Positions 50,906 to 59,432 of a stretch of 64,000 bases of DNA are shown piece after piece; the stretch's first letter is position 1, and the number at the start of each line of letters is the position of its first letter. The notes beneath the pieces are model-generated. The model was given only the letters and a program-made list of their open reading frames with translations, was not told the origin of the DNA and ran no database searches. The position numbers were made by a program, and so were the translations under genes. The stretch is from Streptomyces sp. Go-475 (GTDB lineage Bacteria > Actinomycetota > Actinomycetes > Streptomycetales > Streptomycetaceae), in NCBI RefSeq assembly GCF_003330845.1, contig NZ_CP026121.1:1965501-2029500 (forward strand), written 5' to 3'.

Positions 50906-52399
50906 TCAGCTCTGCCCACCGGCCAGCTTCTCGCGAAGCGCGGCAAGCGCCTCGTCCGAGGCCAGCGCGCCGGAGTTGTCCGGGCCCTCGGAGGAGTACG
51001 AACCGCCACCGGACGCGGCCGGAGCGGCGGCCTCGCCACCCTCGGCAGCGGCCTTCTCGTCCGCCTCGCGGGACTTGATGACCTGCGCCTGGTGCTGCTC
51101 GAAGCGCTGCTGCGCCTCGGCGTACTGGCGCTCCCACTCCTCGCGCTGCTTCTCGTAGCCCTCGAGCCAGTCGTTGGTCTCGGGGTCGAAGCCCTCGGGG
51201 TAGATGTAGTTGCCCTGGTCGTCGTAGGACGCGGCCATGCCGTACAGGGTCGGGTCGAACTCGACCGCCGACGGGTCGGCACCGAAGGACTCGTTGGCCT
51301 GCTTCAGCGAGAGGCTGATGCGACGGCGCTCGAGGTCGATGTCGATGACCTTGACGAAGATCTCGTCGTTGACCTGGACGACCTGCTCCGGGATCTCCAC
51401 GTGGCGCTCGGCCAGCTCGGAGATGTGGACCAGACCCTCGATGCCCTCGTCCACGCGGACGAACGCGCCGAACGGAACCAGCTTCGTGACCTTGCCGGGC
51501 ACGACCTGGCCGATCTGGTGGGTGCGGGCGAACTGCTGCCACGGGTCTTCCTGGGTCGCCTTCAGCGACAGGGAGACGCGCTCACGGTCCATGTCGACGT
51601 CGAGGACCTCGACGGTGACCTCCTGGCCGACCTCGACAACCTCGGAGGGGTGGTCGATGTGCTTCCAGGAGAGCTCGGAGACGTGGACCAGACCGTCGAC
51701 GCCACCCAGGTCCACGAAGGCACCGAAGTTGACGATCGAGGAGACGACGCCGGAACGGACCTGACCCTTCTGGAGGGTCGTAAGGAACGTCTGGCGGACC
51801 TCGGACTGGGTCTGCTCCAGCCAGGCACGGCGGGACAGGACCACGTTGTTGCGGTTCTTGTCCAGCTCGATGATCTTGGCCTCGAGCTCCTTGCCCACGT
51901 AGGGCTGGAGGTCGCGGACGCGGCGCATCTCGACCAGGGAGGCCGGGAGGAAGCCACGGAGGCCGATGTCGAGGATGAGACCACCCTTGACGACCTCGAT
52001 GACGGTACCGGTGACGATCCCGTCCTCTTCCTTGATCTTCTCGATGGTGCCCCAGGCACGCTCGTACTGGGCGCGCTTCTTCGAGAGGATCAGGCGGCCT
52101 TCCTTGTCCTCCTTCTGGAGGACGAGGGCCTCGATCTCGTCACCGACGGCGACGACCTCGTTCGGGTCGACGTCGTGCTTGATCGAGAGCTCGCGGCTCG
52201 GGATCACACCTTCGGTCTTGTAACCGATGTCGAGCAGGACCTCGTCCCGGTCGACCTTCACGATGACGCCGTCGACGATGTCGCCGTCGTTGAAGTACTT
52301 GATCGTCTCGTCGATCGCGGCGAGGAAGGCTTCCTCGTTACCGATGTCGTTGACCGCTACCTGCGGGGTGGTGGCGGTGGTCTCGGTGCTGCTCGTCAT
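50906..52399 (-). CDS. rpsA: 30S ribosomal protein S1
   Basis: The 497-residue protein has four S1 OB-fold domains (about 37-105, 122-190, 206-276 and 293-362), with repeated signatures such as GIVTGTVIEVVKGGLILDIG, RSGVVSSIVNFGAFVDLGGV and PGKVTKLVPFGAFVRVDEG. An acidic, Ala/Gly-rich C-terminal tail (about 380-497) with EAQQRFEQHQAQVIKSREAD is typical of actinobacteria, which lack the fifth and sixth domains of the E. coli protein. S1 recruits mRNA to the 30S subunit. ATG 52399 is the start, after a leader of about 190 nt from the promoter at 52594-52622. Confidence 0.98.
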   Translation of the reverse strand: MTSSTETTATTPQVAVNDIGNEEAFLAAIDETIKYFNDGDIVDGVIVKVDRDEVLLDIGYKTEGVIPSRELSIKHDVDPNEVVAVGDEIEALVLQKEDKEGRLILSKKRAQYERAWGTIEKIKEEDGIVTGTVIEVVKGGLILDIGLRGFLPASLVEMRRVRDLQPYVGKELEAKIIELDKNRNNVVLSRRAWLEQTQSEVRQTFLTTLQKGQVRSGVVSSIVNFGAFVDLGGVDGLVHVSELSWKHIDHPSEVVEVGQEVTVEVLDVDMDRERVSLSLKATQEDPWQQFARTHQIGQVVPGKVTKLVPFGAFVRVDEGIEGLVHISELAERHVEIPEQVVQVNDEIFVKVIDIDLERRRISLSLKQANESFGADPSAVEFDPTLYGMAASYDDQGNYIYPEGFDPETNDWLEGYEKQREEWERQYAEAQQRFEQHQAQVIKSREADEKAAAEGGEAAAPAASGGGSYSSEGPDNSGALASDEALAALREKLAGGQS

Positions 52400-52712
52400 G
52401 TGGGAAAGGGCTCCGGTACGGACATTGAAGTCGTAGGTACTGCTACGCCGGGAGCCCGTTTCGCTCTGCAGAAGCCGGACAGCCAAGGAAGCGCCACACG
52501 AAATGGTGGCGCCTCGACAACCGAGGGGACATACATACAGATGCGAGCGCAGCCTGCTACGTCTGAGGTGCGCAGGCCCGCAGCGCAACTTGTAGCATAC
52601 GGGGGCAGCCGGGCAGGGTCAATGCGCGAAGCCGCCCACGCGGGACGGAACACCGCATACCCGGCACAAGTCATATCGTCCGAGGCCACGTGGGCCGTAC
52701 GACACGCCCTTC
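52400..52712. other. intergenic leader and promoter region between rpsA and a methyltransferase gene
   Basis: This 313-bp gap is the rpsA 5' region. It holds the promoter at 52594-52622 and about 190 nt of leader, in which I see no clear attenuator or riboswitch. The divergent methyltransferase begins at 52713 with a poor ribosome site and no obvious promoter hexamers. Confidence 0.7.
52594..52622 (-). promoter_or_regulatory. rpsA promoter, HrdB type
   Basis: On the minus strand TTGACC (52617-52622) and TATGCT (52594-52599) are separated by exactly 17 bp, close to the vegetative sigma consensus. The predicted start of transcription is near 52587. Confidence 0.8.
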
Positions 52713-53573
52713 GTGACGTCGCCGGGACCGGCTGGACGGAAGAGTACGACGAGGGAGCCGATCATCCAAGAGCCCGAAGCGTCCGAGCCCGAGGCCACCC
52801 GGCGTGCCGCCTCGGTCGCGGAGAGTTCCCGCGCCAACCGCGGCTGGTGGGACCGCAACGCGGACGAGTACCAGGTCGAGCACGGCACGTTCCTCGGTGA
52901 CGACCGCTTCGTGTGGGGTCCCGAGGGCCTGGACGAGGTGGAGGCGGAGCTGCTGGGCCCGCCGGAGGAGCTTAAGGGCCGGGACGTGCTGGAGATCGGC
53001 GCCGGCGCCGCCCAGTGCTCGCGCTGGCTGGCCGCCCAGGGTGCCCGCCCGGTGGCCCTGGACATCTCGCACCGGCAGCTGCAGCACGCGCTGCGGATCG
53101 GTGGAACGTTCCCCCTGGTGTGCGCCGACGCCGGTGCGCTGCCCTTCGCCGACGGCTCCTTCGACCTGGCCTGCTCGGCGTACGGGGCGCTGCCCTTCGT
53201 CGCCGACCCGCGCCAGGTGCTGCGTGAGGTGCGCCGGGTGCTGCGGCCCGGGGGCCGTCTCGTCTTCTCGGTGACGCATCCGATCCGCTGGGCCTTCCCG
53301 GACGAGCCCGGGCCCGAGGGGCTGTCGGTGTCGGGTTCGTACTTCGACCGCACCCCCTACGTCGAGCAGGACGAGGAGGGCCGCGCGGTCTACGTGGAGC
53401 ACCACCGCACGATCGGCGACCGGATCCGGGACGTCGTGGCGTCGGGCTTCCGGCTGGTGGACCTGGTGGAGCCGGAGTGGCCGGCCTGGAACACGTCCGA
53501 GTGGGGCGGCTGGTCGCCGCTGCGCGGGAACCTGATCCCGGGCACGGCGATCTTCGTGTGCGTACGAGACTGA
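52713..53573 (+). CDS. class I SAM-dependent methyltransferase
   Basis: The 286-residue protein has DVLEIGAGAAQCSRWLAAQG (about 91-110, SAM loop), PVALDISHRQLQHAL (ribose-binding Asp), PLVCADAGALPFADGSFDLA and LRPGGRLVFSVTHPIRWAF. The SFDRTPYVEQDEE-like region and WNTSEWGGWSPLRGNLIPGTAIF near the end suit a small-molecule or lipid methyltransferase; substrate unknown. The N-terminal 30 residues are acidic and not conserved-looking. GTG 52713 is the start, with GTG codons nearby as alternatives. It ends 4 bp before hrpB. Confidence 0.88.
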   Translation: MTSPGPAGRKSTTREPIIQEPEASEPEATRRAASVAESSRANRGWWDRNADEYQVEHGTFLGDDRFVWGPEGLDEVEAELLGPPEELKGRDVLEIGAGAAQCSRWLAAQGARPVALDISHRQLQHALRIGGTFPLVCADAGALPFADGSFDLACSAYGALPFVADPRQVLREVRRVLRPGGRLVFSVTHPIRWAFPDEPGPEGLSVSGSYFDRTPYVEQDEEGRAVYVEHHRTIGDRIRDVVASGFRLVDLVEPEWPAWNTSEWGGWSPLRGNLIPGTAIFVCVRD

Positions 53574-53577
53574 CGGT

Positions 53578-56088
53578 GTGATCCGCTACGACGCCCTGGA
53601 CGCGCTGCCCGTCCGCAGTGCCCTGCCCGGTCTCGACGACGCCCTGGAGGGCCACGGCACCGCCGTTCTGGTGGCGCCGCCCGGCACCGGCAAGACGACG
53701 CTGGTGCCGCTCGCGCTGGCGGGCCTGCTGGGTGAGCGGCCCGCGCGGCGGGTCGTCGTCGCCGAACCGCGGCGGATCGCTGCCCGGGCGGCGGCGCGGC
53801 GGATGGCGTGGCTGCTGGGCGAGAAGACCGGCGAGAGCGTCGGCTACACCGTGCGCGGGGAACGGGTCGTCGGGCGGCACACGCGCGTGGAGGTCGTCAC
53901 GACCGGTGTGCTGCTCCAGCGGCTGCAGCGGGACCAGGAGCTGGCCGGGGTGGACGTGGTCGTGCTCGACGAGTGCCACGAGCGGCATCTGGACGCCGAC
54001 ACGGTGGCGGCGTTCCTGTGGGACGTGCGGGAGACGCTGCGGCCCGAGCTGCGGCTGGTGGCGGCGTCCGCGACGACGGACGCGCAGGGCTGGGCCGGGT
54101 TGCTGGGCGGCGCGCCGGTGATCGAGGCGCGGGGGGCGGCCCATCCGGTCGACGTCGTGTGGGCGCCGCCGGCGCGTCCGGTCCGGCCGCCGCACGGGAT
54201 GCGGGTCGACCCGGCGCTGCTGACGCATGTGGCGTCGGTGGTGCGGCGGGCGCTGGCCGAGCGGGACGGGGACGTGCTGTGTTTCCTGCCGGGCGTCGGG
54301 GAGATCGCCCGGGTCGCCGGACAGCTCGGGGGGCTCGGCGGGGTGGAGGTGCTCCAGGTGCACGGGCGGGCGCCCGCGGCGGTGCAGGACGCGGTGCTGG
54401 TGCCCGGGGAGCGGCGGCGGGTGGTGCTGGCCACGGCCGTGGCGGAGTCGTCGTTGACGGTGCCGGGGGTGCGGGTGGTCGTGGACTCGGGGCTGGCGCG
54501 TGAGCCGCGGGTGGACCACGCGCGTGGTCTGAGCGCGCTGACGACGGTACGGGCGTCGCAGGCGGCCGGGCGGCAGCGGGCGGGGCGGGCCGGGCGTGAG
54601 GCGCCGGGGGCGGTGTACCGGTGCTGGGCGGAGGCCGAGGACGCGCGTCTGCCGCGTTTTCCGTCGCCGGAGATCAAGGTGGCCGACCTGACGGCGTTCG
54701 CCCTGCAGGTGGCGTGCTGGGGTGATCCGGAGGCGTCCGGGCTGGCGTTGCTGGACGCGCCGCCCTCCGGGGCCATGGCGGCGGCGCGGGGTGTGCTGGG
54801 CGCCGTGGGGGCCGTCGACTCCGCCGGGCGGGCCACCGAGCGGGGTGTCGCGCTGGCCCGGCTGGGGCTGCATCCGCGGCTGGGGCGGGCCTTGGTGGAC
54901 GCGGTGCCGTTCGTGGGGGCCGAGCGGGCCGCGGAGATCGTCGCCCTGTTGAGCGAGGAGGCGCCTAGGGAGTACGGGGATGATCTGGCGGGTGCCTTGC
55001 GGCGGGCCCGGCGTGGGGGTGACGCCTATTCCTCGCGGTGGCGGAGTGAGGTTCGGCGGCTGCGGGGCGTCGGCTCAGGGGCTTCGCACTCTCCCGTCCC
55101 CTTGAAGGACTCTTCGGAGGAGCGGCAGGTCGGGCTCGTCGCCGCTCTCGCCTTTCCCGAGCGCGTCGCCAGGCGGGACGGCGGGTCGTACCTGATGGTC
55201 TCCGGGACTCGTGCCGAGGTCGGTGACGGGAGCGCCCTGCGCGATGCCCCCTGGATCGCCGTCGCGGTGGCCGACCGGCCGGTCGGGAAGGGGCACGCGC
55301 GGGTGCAGCTCGGGGCCGTGGTCGACGAGGACGTGGCCCGGTTCGCGGCGGGGGCGCTGCTGGAGGAGCGGGACGAGGTGCGCTGGGACGGCGGGGACGT
55401 CGTGGCGCGGCGCGTGGAGCGGCTGGGGGCCGTGGAGCTCGCGGTGCGGGCCCTGAGGGATCCCGATCCGTCGCTCGTGCGCGGGGCGCTGCTCGACGGT
55501 CTGCGGCAGGAGGGGTTCGGACTGCTGCGGTGGTCGGCGGAGGCCGGGGTGCTGCGGCAGCGGCTCGCGTTTCTGCGGCTGCATCTCGGTGCGCCCTGGC
55601 CCGACGTGTCCGACGAAGCGCTGCACGCGCGCGTGGAGGAGTGGCTGGAGCCGGAGTTGGGCCGGGCGCGGCGGCGGGCCGATCTGGCGCGGATCGACGC
55701 CGGTCAGGCGCTCGCGCGGCTGCTGCCGTGGGCGTCCGGGGAGGCCGGGCGGCTCGACGAGCTCGCCCCGGAGCGGATGACCGTGCCGAGCGGGTCGAGG
55801 ATCCGGATCGACTACGAGCGGCCCGAGCAGCCCGTGCTCGCGGTGAAGCTGCAGGAGATGTTCGGGCTGCAGGAGTCGCCCCGGGTCGCCGGGGTGCCGC
55901 TGCTGGTGCATCTGCTGTCCCCGGCGGGGCGGCCGGCCGCCGTCACCGCCGATCTCGCCTCCTTCTGGCGGGACGGCTACAAGGGCGTGCGGGCGGAGTT
56001 GCGCGGGCGGTACCCGAAGCATCCGTGGCCCGAGGACCCGGCCGGGGCCGAGCCGACCCGGCACACCAACGCGCGGCTCAGGCGCTGA
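53578..56088 (+). CDS. hrpB: ATP-dependent helicase HrpB
   Basis: The 836-residue DEAH-box helicase has Walker A APPGTGKTT (about 29-37), motif II VVLDECHERH (about 129-138; DECH), motif III SATTDAQ, motif VI RQRAGRAGR, and the C-terminal HrpB domain beyond residue 500 ending with VPLLVHLLSPAGRPAAVTADLASFW. HrpB is a processing helicase of uncertain RNA substrate. GTG 53578 is the start. The last codons overlap the DUF3068 gene end on the opposite strand by 11 bp. Confidence 0.96.
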   Translation: MIRYDALDALPVRSALPGLDDALEGHGTAVLVAPPGTGKTTLVPLALAGLLGERPARRVVVAEPRRIAARAAARRMAWLLGEKTGESVGYTVRGERVVGRHTRVEVVTTGVLLQRLQRDQELAGVDVVVLDECHERHLDADTVAAFLWDVRETLRPELRLVAASATTDAQGWAGLLGGAPVIEARGAAHPVDVVWAPPARPVRPPHGMRVDPALLTHVASVVRRALAERDGDVLCFLPGVGEIARVAGQLGGLGGVEVLQVHGRAPAAVQDAVLVPGERRRVVLATAVAESSLTVPGVRVVVDSGLAREPRVDHARGLSALTTVRASQAAGRQRAGRAGREAPGAVYRCWAEAEDARLPRFPSPEIKVADLTAFALQVACWGDPEASGLALLDAPPSGAMAAARGVLGAVGAVDSAGRATERGVALARLGLHPRLGRALVDAVPFVGAERAAEIVALLSEEAPREYGDDLAGALRRARRGGDAYSSRWRSEVRRLRGVGSGASHSPVPLKDSSEERQVGLVAALAFPERVARRDGGSYLMVSGTRAEVGDGSALRDAPWIAVAVADRPVGKGHARVQLGAVVDEDVARFAAGALLEERDEVRWDGGDVVARRVERLGAVELAVRALRDPDPSLVRGALLDGLRQEGFGLLRWSAEAGVLRQRLAFLRLHLGAPWPDVSDEALHARVEEWLEPELGRARRRADLARIDAGQALARLLPWASGEAGRLDELAPERMTVPSGSRIRIDYERPEQPVLAVKLQEMFGLQESPRVAGVPLLVHLLSPAGRPAAVTADLASFWRDGYKGVRAELRGRYPKHPWPEDPAGAEPTRHTNARLRR

Positions 56089-57067
56089 CGGGGGACGGTT
56101 GCTCGGCCGCCGTGGGGGCCGGGCCGGCGCGGCGGCCGCGGGCCTCCACGTAGAGCGCGAGGGCCAGCAGGAGGACGCCGAGGGTCAGGGAGCCCCAGGG
56201 CAGCCAGGACGTCATCAGCAGGATGAGCAGGCGCTGGGACTTCACCAGGTCGACGGTGTGCTCGATGTAGTCCTCGCGCATCTTCACGTGGCCGGCGAAC
56301 GCGGTGACCTTGTCGCGGTCGCCGAGGAGGGTGCCGCCGCGCAGTTCCTCCTTGTGGAGTTCCTCGCCGTAGACGGGGGCGCCGGTGAGGGGTTCGACCC
56401 AGAACCTGCGGACCGTGGTGTACCAGCGGGTCGTGCCGGTCCGGGTCACCGCCTCGGGGGTGAGGCCCTCGACGGGCAGGGTCTTCGGGATCTTCACCTT
56501 GGTCCAGGGGATGGTCTGCTCGAAGTAGTAGACCTCCAGGCCGCGGAAGTCCCGGGTGCCCTTGTAGTGGATGGGGGCGGTGACGCGGGCCTGGGCGTCG
56601 AAGTACTCGTAGTCCCGCTTCTCCGTGAGGAAGGGCCACTTGAACTCGATGCCCTCGCGGCGCACGGGGTCGCCGTCGACCATCTCGCCGGTGGCGTGGA
56701 CGGGTTCCTGGGTGTGGGCGTCGAAGATGTAGCGCTCGGGGATCTTGGACACCATCTTGCCGTCGGGGCCGACGACGTAGGACAGGCCGTCCCAGACGAC
56801 GACGTCCCGGCCCGCCGACTCCTCGATCCGCTCGGAGGCTTCGACGTTGCCCTTGAGGGTCTGCACGATGGTGACCTTGGGGACCTTCTTCGCCCGCATG
56901 GTGCCGTAGTCGAGGAGGGTGGCGTCCTTCGCCTCCAGGACCATGTCCTGGTACTGGTGCGCGGGGACCTTGGCGAGGCGCGGGAAGGCGTACCAGCGCA
57001 GCAGTGGGGACAGGGCCGCGAAGAACACGGCGAGGGCGAGCAGGATCAGGCCGGCCTTGCGGCGCAT
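56078..57067 (-). CDS. DUF3068 (PorA-like) membrane protein
   Basis: The 329-residue protein has an N-terminal span (6-24), a long extracytoplasmic beta-rich region (25-285), and a second span (about 287-308) before an Arg/Pro tail. Motifs include VVVWDGLSYVVGPDGKMVSKIPERYIFDAHTQEPVHATGE and YFEQTIPWTKVKIPKTL. DUF3068 is a common actinobacterial family of unknown function; a role in the cell envelope is likely from topology. ATG 57067 with GGAGG upstream is the start. Its 3' end overlaps hrpB by 11 bp. Confidence 0.9.
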   Translation of the reverse strand: MRRKAGLILLALAVFFAALSPLLRWYAFPRLAKVPAHQYQDMVLEAKDATLLDYGTMRAKKVPKVTIVQTLKGNVEASERIEESAGRDVVVWDGLSYVVGPDGKMVSKIPERYIFDAHTQEPVHATGEMVDGDPVRREGIEFKWPFLTEKRDYEYFDAQARVTAPIHYKGTRDFRGLEVYYFEQTIPWTKVKIPKTLPVEGLTPEAVTRTGTTRWYTTVRRFWVEPLTGAPVYGEELHKEELRGGTLLGDRDKVTAFAGHVKMREDYIEHTVDLVKSQRLLILLMTSWLPWGSLTLGVLLLALALYVEARGRRAGPAPTAAEQPSPVSA

Positions 57068-57092
57068 CTCGGCCTCCCTCCCGGGCGGGCGG

Positions 57093-57227
57093 TCAGGGGT
57101 GTGCGGGCACCGTCGTCAGCAGTGGTTTCGGGGACGTCCCGCCCGAGGGCGAGCCGAGGGCGGTCAACGTCAGGACCACGGCGAACGCGACGGCGAGACC
57201 GGTGGCGGCGGCGATGAGTGCGCGCAT
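57093..57227 (-). CDS. SPW_0924 family small membrane protein
   Basis: A 44-residue protein: MRALIAAATGLAVAFAVVLT, then LTALGSPSGGTSPKPLLTTVPAHP. It is a single membrane span with a short Pro/Thr tail, matching the SPW_0924 family of tiny Streptomyces proteins. ATG 57227 gives the family length; longer in-frame starts (to 57329) are not supported. It lies 25 bp before the DUF3068 start. Confidence 0.82.
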   Translation of the reverse strand: MRALIAAATGLAVAFAVVLTLTALGSPSGGTSPKPLLTTVPAHP

Positions 57228-57333
57228 ACGGGGCCTCCCCGCGGATGAGCTGAGACGGATGAGCTGATACACCGTCAGGTTTCTCGGCACCGTAGCAACG
57301 GGCGGCGGAGATGAGAACACGTTGCACACACAA

Positions 57334-57361
57334 CGACGCCCCTCCCGAAGGAGGGGCGTCG
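57334..57361 (-). terminator. intrinsic-type terminator after the lytic transglycosylase gene
   Basis: CGACGCCCCTC pairs perfectly with GAGGGGCGTCG; one more C-G pair closes a CGAA loop. It lies 18 bp past the transglycosylase stop on the minus strand, and separates it from the SPW_0924 gene. Confidence 0.8.
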
Positions 57362-57378
57362 CCGGTCCTGCTCGGGGA

Positions 57379-59115
57379 CTACGCGCTCGGGTCGGCCGAC
57401 GGGCTGGGGCTCGGTGAGGCCGTCGCGGCGGCCGCCACGGTCAGTTCGACGGTGAGGCTCGCGCCGCCCGCGGTGTTGATGCGGAGCAGGAACGTGCCGG
57501 TGGTGTCGTCCGCGTACAGCTTCGGCAGCTTCAGCAGGCCCTTCGCGTCCGTCTTCAGGCCCGACAGGGTGCGCACGGCCTTGCCGTCGGCGTCCTTGAA
57601 GTAGGGGCCCTTGTCGTTGGCGGTCGGGTCGTCCGCCGACTTGATCAGCGTGGCGGTGGCCGCGACGCCGTCCGCCACGGCGCCCTTGTAGGTGGCCTTC
57701 ACCTCGACCTGGTTCGCGAACTCGCCGCCGGGGGTGCAGGTCAGTGCGGCGTCGCCGGTGCGGACGAGGGTGTCGGCGGCGCGTTCGGTGACGGTGGCCG
57801 TGTAGTCGAGGCCGGGCACGGTACGGCCCACGACGGTGGCGCGGACGGTGACGGCACCCGTCTTCTCACCCGCGCGCAGGGCGGGGGCGACGGCCACGCC
57901 GGAGCTGTTGGTGGCGACCGTGGCCACGCTCTCGCCGCCGGTGAAGGTGGTGTCCGTGTCGCCGAGGATCGTGAAGCGGATCCGGACCTTGGCGACGGAC
58001 TTGCCGGCCTGCGTCTCGGCGCGGGTGCTGATGCGCTGGGCGAAGGTGTCGCCGGCCATGGCGGTGAGCTTCGCGGTTCCGGCGTTCTCCAGGTGGTGCA
58101 CCGTGTCGGTGGGCGTGGGGGACGTCGAGGGCGGTGGGGTCGACGAGCCAGGCGGGGTGGTCGGCGGCTTGGGGCTCGTGGTGCCGCCGCCGGGCTTCGT
58201 CGGCTTGGGGCTGGGCTTCGGCTTGGACGCGCCCTGGCCGGGCGTGCTCGGCGTGGACGGCGTGGACGGGTCGGGGCTCGCGCCGGTGCCGTCGTCGCTG
58301 CGGTTGTCCGGCAGCGTGCCCGTGCCGTCCGGGACCTCGTGCGTGCCCTTGCGGTAGTACTCCAGCCACCTCATGACGAGGTTGAGGTACTCGCGCGAGT
58401 TGTTGTAGCTGAGGATCGCCCGGTCGAGGTCGTTCTGGTCGGACAGGTCCCAGTTGTTGCGGCAGAGGTAGTGGCCGGCGGCGAGGGCGGCGTCGTAGAT
58501 GTTGTTGGGGTCCTTCTTGCCGTCGCCGTTGCCGTCACGGCCCGCCCACGCCCAGGTGGACGGGATGAACTGCATGGGGCCGACGGCCTGGTCGTACGCG
58601 CTGTTGCCGTCGTACGCGCCGTTGTCGGTGTCCTTGATGAGGGCGAAGCCGTTGCCGTCGAGCTGCGGGCCGAGGATCTTGCCGATCGTGGTGCCCTCGG
58701 CATCGACCCGACCGCCGCGGGCCTGACCCGACTCCACCCGGCCGATGGCCGCGAGGAGTTGCCAGGGCAGGTTGCAGCCGGGCTTGGACTCGCGCAGCGA
58801 GGCCTCGGCCTTCTTGTAGGCGTCGAGGACGGTCGCGGGGATGCCCGCCTCGGTCTCGCCCTGGCCGCTCGGGGACGGTCCGGTGGACGGGGACGGGTTG
58901 GGGCTCTTGAGCGGCGGCAGGTCCGTGTAGTAGGGCGAGTTGCCGGTGGCGCTGCCGTCGGAGGCGCTCGCTTCGGGTGAGGCGTCCGCGGCGGGCTGTC
59001 TGCCGTGGTCGTTCACGCCCGGAGCCTGGGAGGCGGACAGGGCCGCGACCGCTACCGCGGCCACGGCGGTGGTTGCCGCCCCTTTGCACAGCCTCCTGCC
59101 GAATTGCGCCGCCAT
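57379..59115 (-). CDS. secreted lytic transglycosylase (MltB-like) with Ig-like C-terminus
   Basis: The 578-residue protein has a signal peptide (1-32), a Ser/Pro linker, and a transglycosylase domain (about 90-270) with catalytic Glu in AAIGRVESGQA and hallmark AVGPMQFIPSTWAWAGRDGNGDG and LDRAILSYNNSREYL. A Pro/Ser/Thr linker (about 280-345) follows, then two Ig-like repeats (about 350-560) for wall binding. It cleaves glycan strands to anhydromuropeptides. ATG 59115 is the start; a 317-bp gap with promoter-like TAGGGT separates it from the divergent gene. Confidence 0.93.
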   Translation of the reverse strand: MAAQFGRRLCKGAATTAVAAVAVAALSASQAPGVNDHGRQPAADASPEASASDGSATGNSPYYTDLPPLKSPNPSPSTGPSPSGQGETEAGIPATVLDAYKKAEASLRESKPGCNLPWQLLAAIGRVESGQARGGRVDAEGTTIGKILGPQLDGNGFALIKDTDNGAYDGNSAYDQAVGPMQFIPSTWAWAGRDGNGDGKKDPNNIYDAALAAGHYLCRNNWDLSDQNDLDRAILSYNNSREYLNLVMRWLEYYRKGTHEVPDGTGTLPDNRSDDGTGASPDPSTPSTPSTPGQGASKPKPSPKPTKPGGGTTSPKPPTTPPGSSTPPPSTSPTPTDTVHHLENAGTAKLTAMAGDTFAQRISTRAETQAGKSVAKVRIRFTILGDTDTTFTGGESVATVATNSSGVAVAPALRAGEKTGAVTVRATVVGRTVPGLDYTATVTERAADTLVRTGDAALTCTPGGEFANQVEVKATYKGAVADGVAATATLIKSADDPTANDKGPYFKDADGKAVRTLSGLKTDAKGLLKLPKLYADDTTGTFLLRINTAGGASLTVELTVAAAATASPSPSPSADPSA

Positions 59116-59432
59116 AGAGTGAACCCCTCCCGTGGACGCCCGAGCGCCCGTCTCTGTCTCTCGCGCTCCGTGTGGTGCGTTCGCGTACTTCTGTTGTGTT
59201 CGCTCTGTTGTGACGATCGACCGACCCGAGTGGTTGCCCTCCGGCGGGCCTGTCTCCTGCCCCCGGGACGGTGACCCTGGCGACCCTACGACAACTTCCT
59301 TTGCTCGGGCACCCGTTCGTGCCCGTTTTTCACCGGTTGGTCATGCGGACAGCGCGACGGACGCCTCGTGTGCGGCTTCCCGCATACTGGGCCCTCCGAA
59401 CGCCCTGGTAACGACCGTCGCAAGGAGCCGAG
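59116..59432. other. divergent intergenic region with an intrinsic terminator
   Basis: This 317-bp region lies between the transglycosylase and DUF4184 genes. It contains a plus-strand hairpin with U-tract (59306-59330), a minus-strand TAGGGT that could be the transglycosylase -10 (near 59285), and a plus-strand CATACT near 59382 that could serve DUF4184. I compared it with the ydaO/c-di-AMP leader known before Streptomyces wall-hydrolase genes and saw no match. Confidence 0.6.
59306..59330 (+). terminator. intrinsic terminator with T-run in a divergent gap
   Basis: CGGGCAC-CCGTTC-GTGCCCG followed by TTTTT. It is a textbook plus-strand intrinsic terminator, yet no plus-strand gene ends before it: upstream is the antisense of the transglycosylase gene. 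Confidence 0.65.

Noticed and set aside
59116..59305. ydaO (c-di-AMP) riboswitch in the lytic transglycosylase leader
   Set aside because: Such leaders are known before Streptomyces wall-hydrolase genes, but the conserved stretches of the class are not visible here.
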